Below are positions 1-10,316 of a stretch of DNA of 64,000 nucleotides, in pieces. Under the pieces are notes generated by a model. The model saw only the letters and a program-made list of their open reading frames with translations. It ran no database searches and was not told the DNA's origin. A program made the translations under genes and the position numbers. The first letter of the stretch is position 1; every line of letters starts with the position of its first letter. The stretch covers positions 868,001 through 932,000 of the forward strand of contig JARFIW010001111.1 of assembly GCA_036346225.1 (NCBI GenBank). Reading direction: 5' to 3'. Source of the stretch: Platerodrilus igneus (taxonomy: Eukaryota > Arthropoda > Insecta > Coleoptera > Lycidae).

Positions 1-523
1 TTCTGAATTATCCACTTCTAACACGTGCTCATAGCCTAACGCTGTGCTTGCTTCTACCCCCACTAATTCTGCATGTTTTTGTAATAAAGCTTGAACCTCT
101 ACTCTCCTATCCTCTGGACATCTTATTGTGTTGATCTGTTTAACTCCATCATCCTCTACCTCTACTACATTAATACTCAACCCCGTGTCATCCTCTGTGA
201 CTTCATAACTGCCCTTCCATGGCACTAGCCTATCCTTAATCCTTACTACCTTCCTTTCCATATCTATCAAAACCCCTAACTGCATCATACAGTCAACACC
301 TAAAATGCTCTGAAACTTCAGTCCAGGTACAATTACAAACTCCTGTTCACAGCTTAAACCCCCTATATTTATCCTAAGCACCACAACACTATTTACTACA
401 GCAAACTTCTTTTATTTGGAGCTACTAAATGGCTACGCTTTATAGGCATAATTCTATCACAAACCTTATCCCTAATTTTGCTGACGAATTCCTCCGATAT
501 TAAACTCGCCTCGGCCCTGTATC
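1..523 (-). pseudogene. Retropepsin-like protease of LTR retrotransposon (broken, partial)
   Basis: Translation of the minus strand gives the aspartic protease active-site motif VEVLLDTG at about 515-535, the loop that would process the gag-pol polyprotein. One G appears to be missing right after DTG, since the reading continues in another frame as EASLISEEF. A second frame change lies near 415. From there to the window edge one frame is open with no stop and contains FVIVPGLKFQSILGVDCM, which matches the conserved C-terminal protease motif (hydrophobic stretch then ILG-D). The reading continues past ILG-D toward what would be the start of the RT region. It has no usable start because it is an internal part of a polyprotein. 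Family assignment is strong; activity is unlikely given the frame breaks. Confidence 0.7.
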
Positions 524-559
524 AAGTAATACTTCTACATTATTCTCAAAAATTCCTAT

Positions 560-1336
560 ATTAATAATGAATATTTGGTTCAAACATAATTCTTCCTACG
601 GTTTCTGGCTCTACTTCCTCCTCAATTTTGAAAAATTCAGTCGATGTTCATATACAATCTTACACAGAAATCCTAGTTGGTCCTGTCGCGTTCTAAAAAT
701 CCTGTCTCGTCCTGTTTTCCGTGCTTGGTCCTTGGTTGTCCTTCTACAACCTGTGCGTAACGGTCTGCTCGCCCTCGTATTCATTAATCCGTGTCCCTGT
801 TCTCTATTCGGCGAAATGCTCTGTCACTGTTCGGAAATTCTGTCTGTTACTTCCGGTAAACTGTTCTGTCTCGTGTAACTAGGTCTTGGCGTCGGTCCCC
901 TAGTCGCACTATTGCTCTGTAATCCTGTCCATCGTCGTTCCCAATTCGGTCGAAAATTTCTGTTATAGTCAGGTCGTCTTTCGGTAAAATTCGTGATGTC
1001 CTGTTTGTCAAACCTAACGGTGGTTAATTGTTTGCCGTTCTTCGATGCATTCTCCTGACTGCAACCGTCCTACATTTCCTAACAATCGCCTAATATCCTC
1101 TTGTAAATATTTAAAAATTGTTGCTCCGCGTTCTGTGATGTTCTTGTAAGGCCACGTGTTGATCTGATTTCCAGTTCAAAATGTCGTGATAGGTACTTGA
1201 TTATTTGAAATCCTGTCCGGTCAATGGTAAAGGAGTTAGTTGTTTGGCCACACTGTATTTTCGAATGGCATATTGCTCTAGAACCTGCAAGACTCTCGCA
1301 ATTAAAATTTTCCTGGTAATCAAGTCGCTTCCTCAA
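560..1336 (-). pseudogene. Gag C-terminal tail (frameshifted)
   Basis: The minus strand keeps gag-like coding character here but in changing frames. From 1336 to 1079 an open frame continues the gag seen upstream after a one-base frame change (the gag frame stops at 1333-1335). Below that, an Arg/Asn/Pro-rich stretch (for example RRPDYNRNFRPNWERRW near 930-1000) is typical of the basic nucleic-acid-binding tail between gag and protease. I see no intact CCHC knuckle. Stops interrupt the frame near 820 and 610. The piece connects gag to the protease motif near 520. Confidence 0.5.
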
Positions 1337-2157
1337 TCTGATCCTTGGTGGTTGTGATCACTCCAGTAATGTTGTAAAAATTTGTTTTCAAAGTCCTGAT
1401 ATGTGTCTATGTCCTGTCCTACTAAATTGTACCATGCTTCCGCATTTTCCTTCAATAAAGCCTTTATCGTATTGAGTTTAGTCTGTTCGTCAAATAAATT
1501 TCCCACTAGATTTCTTACACTATTAATAAAAATTTGTGGATTTACCCTGTTATCGCCATAAAGTTTTATATGTTGGTCCAATGATACGCCACCTGTATAA
1601 AATCTGAGACCATCCCCCGTTAAACTTGACATGTTGTATTTGATAGTACTAACTTCGCGTTCTACCCTGCCTAACTGATCCCTACATGAGTCCGTTACTT
1701 CAGTCATTTTTACATTTATTTCTTCTTCACAAAAAATGCGTACTTCGGACCTTAAATGTCCCATTTCCTCTCGAAGACCTGTAATATCACGCTCATTTTT
1801 ATCAACCCTATTTTCAACTTCCCCCATTTTTACGGTAAGACTATTTTTAAATTCTGTAAATTCTTTAGTCGATTGCTCAATTTTCCCGCTTATCTGCTCT
1901 AATTTTCGGTTGGACTCCTCTCTAGCTCTATTAGATTCATCGCTTAGCTGTTCTAATTTTCTATTGGATTCCTCCCTAGCTAATCGCATTTCCTCTAACA
2001 TTCTCATCATTAACTCATTTCCTTGATCTCCTGATTCCGTCCTCGACTGATTTCTACTGCCTCCAGCTTCTTCCATTTTCGAATTTTTTTCACACAATGC
2101 ACTATCGTCACTTCCAATTTCCACTCCTTGACTCCTTAACCACTCCTTTCTCTGCAT
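1333..2157 (-). CDS. Gag-like structural protein of LTR retrotransposon
   Basis: The 274-residue frame starts with MQRKEWLRSQG, has an acidic linker, then a long heptad-rich segment at about residues 50-165 containing two near-identical blocks built on REESNRKLEQ, predicted to be a coiled coil. Residues 180-270 carry a capsid-like signature: F-GG...P--FI-SVRN...A-AWYNLVG...F---FLQHYWS. This is the pattern of Gypsy gag proteins, which assemble the virus-like particle and package the RNA. The frame stops at 1333 but gag-like sequence continues after a one-base shift. It sits about 200 bases downstream of the candidate 5' LTR, as expected for gag. No sequence match to a named family can be claimed from memory. 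Confidence 0.7.
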   Translation of the reverse strand: MQRKEWLRSQGVEIGSDDSALCEKNSKMEEAGGSRNQSRTESGDQGNELMMRMLEEMRLAREESNRKLEQLSDESNRAREESNRKLEQISGKIEQSTKEFTEFKNSLTVKMGEVENRVDKNERDITGLREEMGHLRSEVRIFCEEEINVKMTEVTDSCRDQLGRVEREVSTIKYNMSSLTGDGLRFYTGGVSLDQHIKLYGDNRVNPQIFINSVRNLVGNLFDEQTKLNTIKALLKENAEAWYNLVGQDIDTYQDFENKFLQHYWSDHNHQGSD

Positions 2158-2285
2158 ACGTTCAAATCACTCACACACACTCTAAAATACTCTTAAATTT
2201 ATACACAAACAGAAACTTTCTCTCTCAGATCGCCAGTTTCCTGGAATAGTTACACACTATCTGGAAGTCGAGCCCTCACGTTTGG

Positions 2286-2371
2286 GTCGCCAAATCTGCT
2301 GTGAAACCTCTAAAATTCGGGGACTAAGGTTTTCGAATCGAGCCTCTCGAACTGGGCACCAAGTTTTGCTG
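2286..2371 (-). other. Two primer-binding-site-like motifs after the candidate LTR
   Basis: On the minus strand, just inside the candidate LTR end, lies TTGGTGCCCAGTTCGAGAGG (around 2340-2362). About 70 bases further lies TTGGCGACCCAAACGTGAGG (around 2274-2295). Each is preceded by CACAGCA and resembles a tRNA-complementary primer site beginning TGG. The similar flanks suggest the segment was duplicated in tandem. Which, if either, primes reverse transcription is unknown. Confidence 0.35.
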
Positions 2372-3344
2372 TGATTCTCGCCCTGTTGAATCTCCTCTTT
2401 ACTCTTTCCGCCTCGGCTGCTCACCTAGTTGAAACTTTCATCCTCATTCATAAAAAAAAAACAAACACATTCCTACCACAAACATCAACGTTAACTCTAT
2501 TTACATCAATAGTCATAATACATTAAAATTTCAAAATTAAATTGTAGCATAAATTTCAGCATCATAAAATTTCAAGATTAAATTTGTCATCATTTTAATT
2601 TGCATCCAGAATTAAAGTCCTTGTAAGATGCCTACTAATTAATTTAACAATATTTGCAGACGTGAGTCTGAGTACAAAGGGAGCATCTCCCACCCCTTTA
2701 CGTTAATCAAACAGGTTAGTCTAATTGAGCTCAAAGACAGACCCAAATTTTCATCATAATCAAGGACATAACTGCTAAATACTCCTTTCTACTTAAACAA
2801 GAAAATTTCACCTTAAAATTAAAAATTTGTTTTTTGTACAAATTCACTACTGTCCATTTTTTTTTAGCAAACAAATTATAAAGTTATTCAAAACACCCCA
2901 AAACATCAAAAATCGAACAACAAAGCATAAGTTACCTGAAGGTTAATGCCCTTGTGGCTCCAATGTACATCGTCCTTTGTTAATCACACCATTCCAACTG
3001 GGTTATGTTTACGGCTTCTGATTCTGAACGCTTTAAAAATTTTCTACACCACCATTCATCTAAAGTTGTTTCAGGGCTTCTCCGGAACTCATCTATGTAT
3101 ATCTACATCTCGTTTTGTGGATTCAATCACGATTACGAATAACATTCGATCATTAACACCCCCGAAAAATAGCAAAGAAATTCATAATTCTTTCACGCTA
3201 TACCCAAAACTGCATACTTTTGTTTATTCATTTATCGTTACAAATTTGGATACTTGGTACAGTAATACTCGCAAATATAACGAAACTTTATTACCTTGTA
3301 TCTTCTTTTCTAAGTGCACTAATGCATAACAACTTGTATCGTAG

Positions 3345-3460
3345 CACGTAAAGAGCAAACTGTTTTAAAGTATTCAATAATCACAAAATATAAGGGCAAA
3401 CTGTTTAAAGTATTGAATCAAAATCGAAAATCTAAAAGAGCGAAACTGTTTAAAGTCCGG
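3345..3460. repeat. Short imperfect tandem repeats inside the candidate LTR
   Basis: Three imperfect copies of a roughly 50-base unit built around GCAAACTGTTTAAAGTATT are seen at about 3354, 3394 and 3440, ending next to the TATA-like box. Tandem repeats next to a promoter are common in the U3 part of LTRs, but a regulatory role is only inferred. Confidence 0.5.
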
Positions 3461-3461
3461 G

Positions 3462-3471
3462 TTTATATAAC
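3462..3471 (-). promoter_or_regulatory. TATA-like box of candidate LTR
   Basis: The minus strand reads GGTTATATAAACCCGG here, a good TATA box in the orientation needed to transcribe the gag frame at 1333-2157. The transcription start would be about 25-30 bases further left on the plus-strand map. It is predicted from sequence only. Confidence 0.35.
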
Positions 3472-4543
3472 CGCCTTGCCTGCACGTCGCTTTTGTCCCA
3501 CAACGGCCAGTTTTCAGAATTTCGCATTCTCCGTTCCCTTTTCGACAGCTCCGCACGCTATTCTATTAAATTTGCACACGCGCCAGTTGAAAATCTAAGA
3601 AATTTTCCACACGGCACGCAACGTCTGAGAACAACTAATTAAATTTTATACAGAAATGTTATGTTTACACCTCTCATGTTTGCATCTTATTTTCAACCAA
3701 TCGTGACCCTCGTGACGCTACACAAATCACGCCTTTAATTATAAGTGTCTCTGCTTGACGCATTTTTTCTTTCCTTTTCTACCTTGGTCTGAATGCTACA
3801 AATCGATATTCTATATTATCGGTTATCTAAACTACACGTGGACTCGCGACTTACTCGAGTTAAATCACCCCACATCTAACCTTCCCGTTAATATAAGCTA
3901 CGGTTTATCCGACCGTTTGCAATATACGCAGAAACTGCATGTTTATCAGCTCGAATTTATTAGAATTTGACATTTAAAATACGCAGGTGTTCAATCGTAA
4001 CATTTTAAATAACACTTCTACGATTTGAATATTATTGGGTTTTTAAAAGCTTTTATGCATTTACTAATGGTTCAATTAACTCCAATTAAAATAATAATGA
4101 ATGGCGTTGACTTCTACCCTTTAATTTTTAGTGAATCCTAATTAAATATTAATTATTATTTGTACATTTTGTTTAATACCGGTTACTTAAAAATTGAGTT
4201 ATTTAATATAAATTTTGCACGTAATTTCTATTTGTTTCTTTACTTAGAATAATTAAATTACATACAAGTTGAGCATTTTAATTCTGCTTTTTTTTATAGC
4301 AAGCGTCTAGTGAATAATTTAAATCCCTTATTTTTAATGAAACGGATAAATTTCTATGCTCCACGGTTTTTTAATAACGCGTATTATGTAATAAACGTCT
4401 ATATAAACCCTACCTTCTAATTGAATGATTTAACTTTTTACAATAGGCATTTAATTACGCGTACTTTTTCCCAGAGCTTCCTTATACACGGTGATTAAAA
4501 TTATTTGATGTAATTAATTAATTTTCTACCCTGGTCTAAATTT

Positions 4544-4546
<3 letters not shown>

Positions 4547-4575
<29 letters not shown>
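4547..4575. repeat. (TA)n microsatellite
   Basis: Simple AT dinucleotide run of about 29 bases. No other content. Confidence 0.9.
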
Positions 4576-4578
<3 letters not shown>

Positions 4579-6668
4579 TGTTGTGGATTTAAAGGGTAAA
4601 TAGGTGTAGACAATAAAATTTTAGCAATCGTGTATATAGAAATAAGAGCAAATCAATTACGCCCAAAATTAATTAATTTATATAATGAAAAAGGACGGGT
4701 ATTAAGGTATTTTTCTATATTTAAATTGAAATGTGAAAATTATATAAGAAAAAAAAGTTTAGGAGTACATAAATAACTCAAGGATACGCATAAGTAATTA
4801 TAATAATTAAATCAAACGCATGGAAGCAAAAAGGGAGCTTGCATGCATGGAAAATCAATAATTTTAAACGCAAATGTTTGCATTTTAAAAACCAACGTTT
4901 GGTTATACAAATACTACAAAGCGGAGAAACCGAGAATTGTTATTTTCAAACGGTCGGTTCTTTCAAGAAACACCTGTTGTTATATGTCAAGTTCATAGAA
5001 AATTAAACAAACGTTAGCACAAAATTCCATAGAAATTGTTTTCAACGGTCAATTTGGATAAGCTGCTACAATAACAAGTACCTTAAGGAGGGAGTGGAAT
5101 AAACGATCGATAATATAAAATAGACAGAGAAAAGTATAAATGAAACGTTGGATCGAAAGTCGCGTAAGATATACATGGGTTTTTATGAAAGACGACTACA
5201 ATATCGATTTTCTGTAACTCAAGAGGGGTTATAAAGGAGACAACAGATATGTGTAGAACAAAGATAAAAGCTGATAGATGGAGCGTTGTAACGACAGGAA
5301 ATTATATCATTGGTTGATAGCGAGCAGTTTTCCAGAAGTGCGCGTACGTGTAGGTAGGAAACGAAAGTCTATGTAAACAGTACGACGAACGGGAAACATT
5401 TTTCAGAAATTATAGTTGGTTACGTTCAAAATTTTAAGAAGCCGCTTCGAAAACAAGCTTTTCACGTGAAACAGGTTCTACTAGGGGGTTTGGAATAATA
5501 TAAATACTTGAACGAATATATTAAAGCTCTCTTTTCTTTCCATTTAGATTCGAATACGGGTTCAGATCTACAACCTATAATAGTAAAAGCTTTCGGTTAG
5601 CAATTATTGTGTTCAGTAAAACTACATTAAACATCCTGTTAAAAATCATAAAAGCGGTAGTAGCGGACCGCAAGTTATAAAAGTGTTTGCACGAGTTAGT
5701 GCTTGTTAGATAAGGTTCCGTTACTACGACAAAATTATTAAATGAAGAGATGATATTTTGGGGTAAGCCAAACTGAAAGCTATTTGTATGCATGGAATAT
5801 TGGTATGGAATGTTACTGTTGAAACGAAGCTAATATCTGGTTGATAGCGGAGATATTAGATGGTGGGGATCTGTGGATCCAGACTTCATCGTAGTAGATG
5901 GACACATCGACAAGGGTTTCTGGTTGCCATCTGCAGCAGTGACGAGAAACGTAGGTGACTCCAGGTAACGAACTTTAAATTTTTGTTTTGTATAAACATT
6001 TGTGGTAATATTTTGGTGTTTGTGTGTTTGACTTATTGGTGGCGTATTTATTATTTTTAAAACTTGTTTAAAAAGGTACATGTCATGGACAATTAATTTT
6101 CATTATTAAAAAAGGGTTTATTGATGATAAATAAAGGTTTATTCAGGCTATAAATTGTGGTTGTAAAAAGTAAACGGGTCTTTAAATTTGTTTTCAATAA
6201 TGCAAGGTTGAAAAAGCATTTACAAAAACTGGGTTATACTGAGCTCACAATAGACCAGTATGAAGTCAAACTAGAGTTGCATATGGAGCCCATCGATTCA
6301 TATCATGTAGAATTTTTGTTAAAATAATTTAAAACCTAAGGACGTTAAAGCATTTAATAATTGAGCTGGTAATAATTTGTACCAAACCGTTTGTACTCAT
6401 GTGTAAATATTTTATCTGTTAACATGTGTAAATAAAAAGTTGTATGGTTGTTGTATTATTTTGGTAATTTCAAATGATGGTGTGTGTGTGGGAGAGAGGT
6501 ATGTACTTAAAGATAGGTATTCAAGAAAAGGCCGATTGCTGAGCTAATTAGAGTGAGCAGAGAAATCCGAAGGCGTCTAAAATAAAGGGTAAGAAAATTT
6601 TTTTAAAATTTTTTTTGAAAATTTTGTTGACCCAGAAGGGGGCACGAATTTTAAAAGTAGTCCACGAC

Positions 6669-6669
6669 A

Positions 6670-6703
<34 letters not shown>

Positions 6704-6710
6704 TTATGTG

Positions 6711-6797
<87 letters not shown>
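6669..6797. repeat. Interrupted (TA)n microsatellite
   Basis: About 130 bases of TA repeats interrupted by TG and TTTATGTG steps. The open frame across it encodes only Ile/Tyr repeats and is not a gene. Confidence 0.9.
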
Positions 6798-6799
<2 letters not shown>

Positions 6800-6939
6800 C
6801 TATAATAGGGTTACTAAGAGGTATATAAGGTCACAGGGGAGGTATACTTTATGTGAACATTATAAAAATAAAGAAAACTAAACACTTAAATCATAAAAAG
6901 TACATAAGTCGGTCAGTATAAATAAAATAAATTCCAATC

Positions 6940-7215
6940 ACCTTGTGTAAAATCAATTACTAGCCACAAACAATAAAAGGAAGCTCATTCTGCAATAACT
7001 TAAAAACATTAATCAAAATAAATAATTTAGAAGTCATTCAATACATTTCTAAACATTTAAAACATTCTCAAGCGCAAAAGTAAAATACAAATTACCTTGT
7101 ATAAAGTAAAAGCTCATTGTGTAATAGCTGCACCACATTTATTAAAAGAAATAATTCTGTGCGCAACTGAATTCATTTTAGAAACATTTAAAGCATTCAT
7201 AAACTCCAAATAAAA
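6940..7215. repeat. Diverged tandem duplication, about 130-bp unit
   Basis: Two imperfect copies share the order ACCTTGTRTAAA, AGCTCATT, TGYAATARCT, AAATAAT, ATTCATT, AACATTTAAARCATTC, AAATACAAA. The first runs from about 6940 to 7085 and the second from 7095 to 7215. Similar blocks recur loosely to about 7620. It looks like an old non-coding repeat. Confidence 0.5.
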
Positions 7216-8235
7216 ACAAATTAAGCATACTTAAATGTAAAACAAATCTTTTTTAAACTCGATGCATTGCGTAAGGAATCGAAGGCAATTAAACACATAA
7301 AACAAACTTTTGAAAAACGAGCATATTTCATAACGCAATAAGATATAGATATTAGGGCAAAACGTGTACGTGACATTAGGAATGTACAAATCGCCATATT
7401 TTTGTAAAGCCCGACATAGGTAAACAAAATCTGGAACCATAGGTTTTGGTATACGTGCAGAATTGAGCGGAAAATTCAATAAAGTTCTGTATAAAATTAT
7501 ATCTACCTGATGTTCCAAGCATAAAATTACAACACTTGTTAACAAATCCCAATACAAAATTATGTCTACCTGCAAAGGTAAATGCATAGTGTAAGCAATT
7601 TTGAATAAATCCAACAGGTTAAAAGATAGGAAGAAACGAGCTTGTTCTAAATAAGGAACATAAATTGATAAAATGCATTCATTCCCTTAACAACGCACGT
7701 CACTACCAGTCTAAACGAATTTATTACGTGAATATGAAATTAAGTGAAGTCAAAAATGTAAAAATTAAATAACAAAAAATTCAAGTAAAAAAATAGTAGA
7801 AGTGCGTGAATTACGAGTTAGTGAAAATCTACTGTTAGTATTAAAAACGGCTCTAAACAATTATCAAAGTAATGTTCTAAGAAACAATCTAAGTAAAGGT
7901 CTATGAAATGATCTAATTAATTATCCAAGTGATGATATTAAATTAAATACGCAACTAGAGAATTCACTAAGGAACGTCTACAAGTTAGTGGAAAACTGAG
8001 AATCACTGGGTTAAAAGCCAAGCTAAGGGTCAACGACTGGAACTAGCAATCAATCTGGTTCAACAAGCTTCCGCAAGGGTCAACAGAAAGATACATGGTC
8101 AGAATTTAATTTTATAATTTCTTGAATGTTGCATGTCTTATTTCAAATATTTATAAGCGTAAAACTCACTTGTAATATAGGTAAATTTTTGTGTAAAAGG
8201 TCATCCAAAAACTTTTATTGATACGTAAAATTTAC

Positions 8236-8771
8236 TGTTACGAACTATTAGGCAACCCGTCAAACACGTAAGTTGCATAACCGAAGTGTATTCTATAGAA
8301 GTCTAGATCATTCGAGCAAACATCAGATTATGAATCATGTAGTTAATTTTAGGGTATACATAAGATTGGTAATGAGTGTACATCAATTAGTCTATATCCA
8401 AATGTCGTATATAAATCATATCGTGTATAGTTAGTTGGTCACTATGCCTTGAAGGTCCTACAGTAAATATAAATTCGTGTTATGTGAATGTGCATATTGT
8501 ACCGCCAGCTTGTACATAAATAGACAAAGGGGTAATAAAAAATTATAGTAGTGTTAGTGTTGTTAAGAAGACTTATGGTTAAGGATTTAGTTTAAGAAGA
8601 TATTAGTGCTTGTAAATAGCATTAGTGTGATAGTGCTTCATTGTTAATTAAACGGAAAAATATCTATTAATAAGGCATATACTGTTAATTAGACTTGTGA
8701 ATAGTGATTAATAAAGACTTTTGTTATTACTTGTTCTAAATTGGTGAACGCGTTAACAGTAACCCGCTACA
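8236..8771 (+). repeat. Solo LTR with 4-bp target-site duplication
   Basis: The 536-bp segment begins TGTTACGAACTATTAGGC and ends GTTAACAGTAACCCGCTACA, so it has TGT...ACA ends. It is flanked by the direct repeat TTAC at 8232-8235 and 8772-8775. Inside, in the right order for a plus-strand LTR, are a TATA-like box TATATAAA at 8408-8415 and a polyadenylation signal AATAAA at 8710-8715 near the 3' end. No internal retrotransposon sequence adjoins it. This is the footprint left when the two LTRs of an element recombine and remove the body; a 4-bp duplication fits Ty3/Gypsy integration. Confidence 0.8.
8408..8415 (+). promoter_or_regulatory. TATA-like box in solo LTR
   Basis: TATATAAA, about 172 bases into the LTR and 300 bases before its AATAAA signal. 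The spacing fits U3 promoter and R/U5 polyadenylation positions. Activity is unknown. Confidence 0.45.
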
Positions 8772-8775
8772 TTAC

Positions 8776-9217
8776 GTTAAAAGAGAAATAGTTTTTTGAA
8801 CGTTCAACGAAGCTTTCAATATAAACCATAGTTATTTTTGCTGGCTTTAATTACTTAAAATTTTGGGAGTGAACAAATTTAATAAGAATATTTATTTTCA
8901 TTTGATTTAAAAGTTTTTATAGCTAATGATATTACAAGGACGTAGAGTTATAAATTGAATATATTCTTAGCCTATTATAAAAATTTGGTGAATTTCGTTT
9001 GTCTTATTCGGGTATATTAAGTGTTAAAAGGGAGTGGGTAAATATTCTCTCTTTTCATATCGTCGTTCAGTCTGTGCAAGGTATAAATGAGCCAGTCAAG
9101 GCATAAATTTACTTTGTTGATTTTAAAATTAATTTAGATATTTTAGAGGCATAGAGAGAAGTGGCGATCAGGGTATAATTGAGCGTTAAATACACCGGGA
9201 GTTTGGCGATATCGTAG

Positions 9218-9260
<43 letters not shown>

Positions 9261-9306
9261 ATAGAATAGTTGTTGAAATCTTGGGATGCAATCGTTCATA
9301 CAGCAA
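8776..9306. other. Non-coding segment with (TA)n at 9219-9256
   Basis: AT-rich sequence between the solo LTR and the Penelope-like element. It holds a clean TA microsatellite of about 38 bases at 9219-9256, next to the 3' end of the Penelope-like element. I see no gene. Confidence 0.6.
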
Positions 9307-9341
9307 TAAAAACTACAGTGTCAAATTGTAATTCTATTTTA

Positions 9342-9374
9342 ACGTTTTGGCACACGAATTATGCCTTCTTCGAA
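9342..9374 (-). ncRNA. Degenerate hammerhead-ribozyme-like motif of Penelope-like element
   Basis: The minus strand reads TCGAAGAAGGCA, a short loop TAATTCGT, then GTGCCAAAACG. GGCA pairs with TGCC as a stem, flanked on one side by a near match to the hammerhead core CUGANGA (here UCGAAGA) and on the other by AAAAC in place of GAAAC. Penelope-like elements are known to carry minimal hammerhead motifs near their ends. Because two core positions and the GAAA differ, self-cleavage is doubtful. Confidence 0.45.
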
Positions 9375-9776
9375 AACTAAAATTTGCTGAAATAGTTACA
9401 AGGTCTGAAACAATACAATCCATCTACTTACATGATTACTTTGACTTTATATAAATGATGGTAACAAAATAAAAAACGCAATTCCATACATAACGCACAG
9501 CATTAATAAATAATTACATAACATTACAGTTAAAAGTAGCAAGTCAAAAAATTAAAAATACATTAAACACTACAATCAAAATAAAATATATAACTGTGCT
9601 AGAGTAACACACAGCAATTACTATATGATAATGGTTCTTACAAAAATTGTTATCGGAAAACAAGGTATTACACGAAGTACGGAAGATAACAATATAAATC
9701 TAATACATGACGATAACAAGGATAAATAGGAACTATAAAACTAAACGTGATTACTTTGTATAGCAAACAACGCTAT

Positions 9777-10316
9777 CTACATTCGCGTTTTTTTATTAAC
9801 ACTATATAACCCCGAATATACCACATTTAAATTATTAATATCTAACTTATTATTTAAAGGATTACGTTGTCGGTAAATACGAAACGATTCTAGGAATAGT
9901 CTTTTGTAGTAATTACTCTCAATATCCAAAATCTTGGTGTTGTCAAAATTTACTTGGTGTTTAGAATCATAAAGATGTGAGGACAATGCACAGCACGATT
10001 TACCAATCTTGGCATCGCTCTTATGTTGTATAATCCCATTTTTAAGCCATTGTTTGGATTGTCCTACATACGTTCTTTTGCAACTGCATTCGATCTGATA
10101 AACAATATTACTACATAGAGACTTCTCTGTCTTGTCTTTCAATTTTGTAAACAACGTACCTATCGAATTATAATAGGTACTCGCTATAAAGATATCAGGT
10201 TGCTTAAGGATCTTGACGATTTGGAGAGTTAAATTCGGAATGTATGGGAGTTTCCTAAATTTAGTATCAATACTATTGTTTTTATTTGAAGTATGTAGAT
10301 GATTAGAATATAGCAA
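9777..10316 (-). pseudogene. GIY-YIG endonuclease domain of Penelope-like element
   Basis: The frame contains the GIY-YIG module: SNIVYQIECSCKRTYVGQS, in which VYQIEC and TYVGQS stand for the two halves of the motif, followed by the helix LKNGIIQHKSDAK and then SSHLYDSKHQVNFDNTKIL. Such a domain nicks target DNA to prime reverse transcription and is fused to the RT in endonuclease-bearing Penelope-like elements. Here it is in a different frame from the RT; the two frames overlap at about 10229-10316, so one indel separates them. The usual Arg of the helix is replaced (GIIQH), so activity may be reduced. The frame ends at 9777 about 470 bases before the element's 3' end. Confidence 0.8.

Larger units (their letters stand above)
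1..3722 (-). mobile_element. Gypsy-like LTR retrotransposon, 5' portion, cut by window edge
   Basis: Reading right to left, this element shows a candidate 5' LTR, a primer-site-like region, a coiled-coil gag, a basic gag tail and an aspartic protease that continues off the left edge. The order LTR-gag-protease on one strand is that of Ty3/Gypsy-type LTR retrotransposons. Reverse transcriptase and integrase are not in the window, so the clade is not certain. Several frame breaks separate the gag and protease pieces, so this copy looks inactive as sequenced. Confidence 0.75.
2372..3722 (-). repeat. Candidate 5' LTR of the left-hand Gypsy-like element
   Basis: On the minus strand this segment starts TGTAGCGTCACGAGGGTCAC and ends CGAGAATCACA, giving the TGT...ACA ends expected for an LTR. 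It lies immediately upstream of the primer-site-like sequence and gag. A TATA-like box (TTATATAAAC, minus strand) is at about 3462-3471. The partner LTR is outside the window, so the borders are inferred from termini only. Confidence 0.4.
3723..8231. other. AT-rich non-coding region
   Basis: About 4.5 kb with no supported gene. Short open frames here have low complexity and no recognisable motif. It contains TA microsatellites and an old diverged tandem duplication listed separately. A possible LTR start reading TGTAACGACAGGAAATT is at 5287 (+), but I could not find its matching end. Confidence 0.5.

Noticed and set aside
567..878. 103-codon plus-strand frame
   Set aside because: Antisense to the gag tail of the minus-strand retrotransposon.
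2946..3329. 127-codon plus-strand frame
   Set aside because: Lies inside the candidate LTR, no protein motif, probably chance.
5287..5310. LTR-like start TGTAACGACAGGAAATT
   Set aside because: No matching end or target duplication could be found downstream.
6615..6881. 88-codon frame rich in Tyr and Ile
   Set aside because: It is a read-through of a TA microsatellite.
9109..9306. 65-codon minus frame
   Set aside because: Mostly TA repeat with no recognisable motif.
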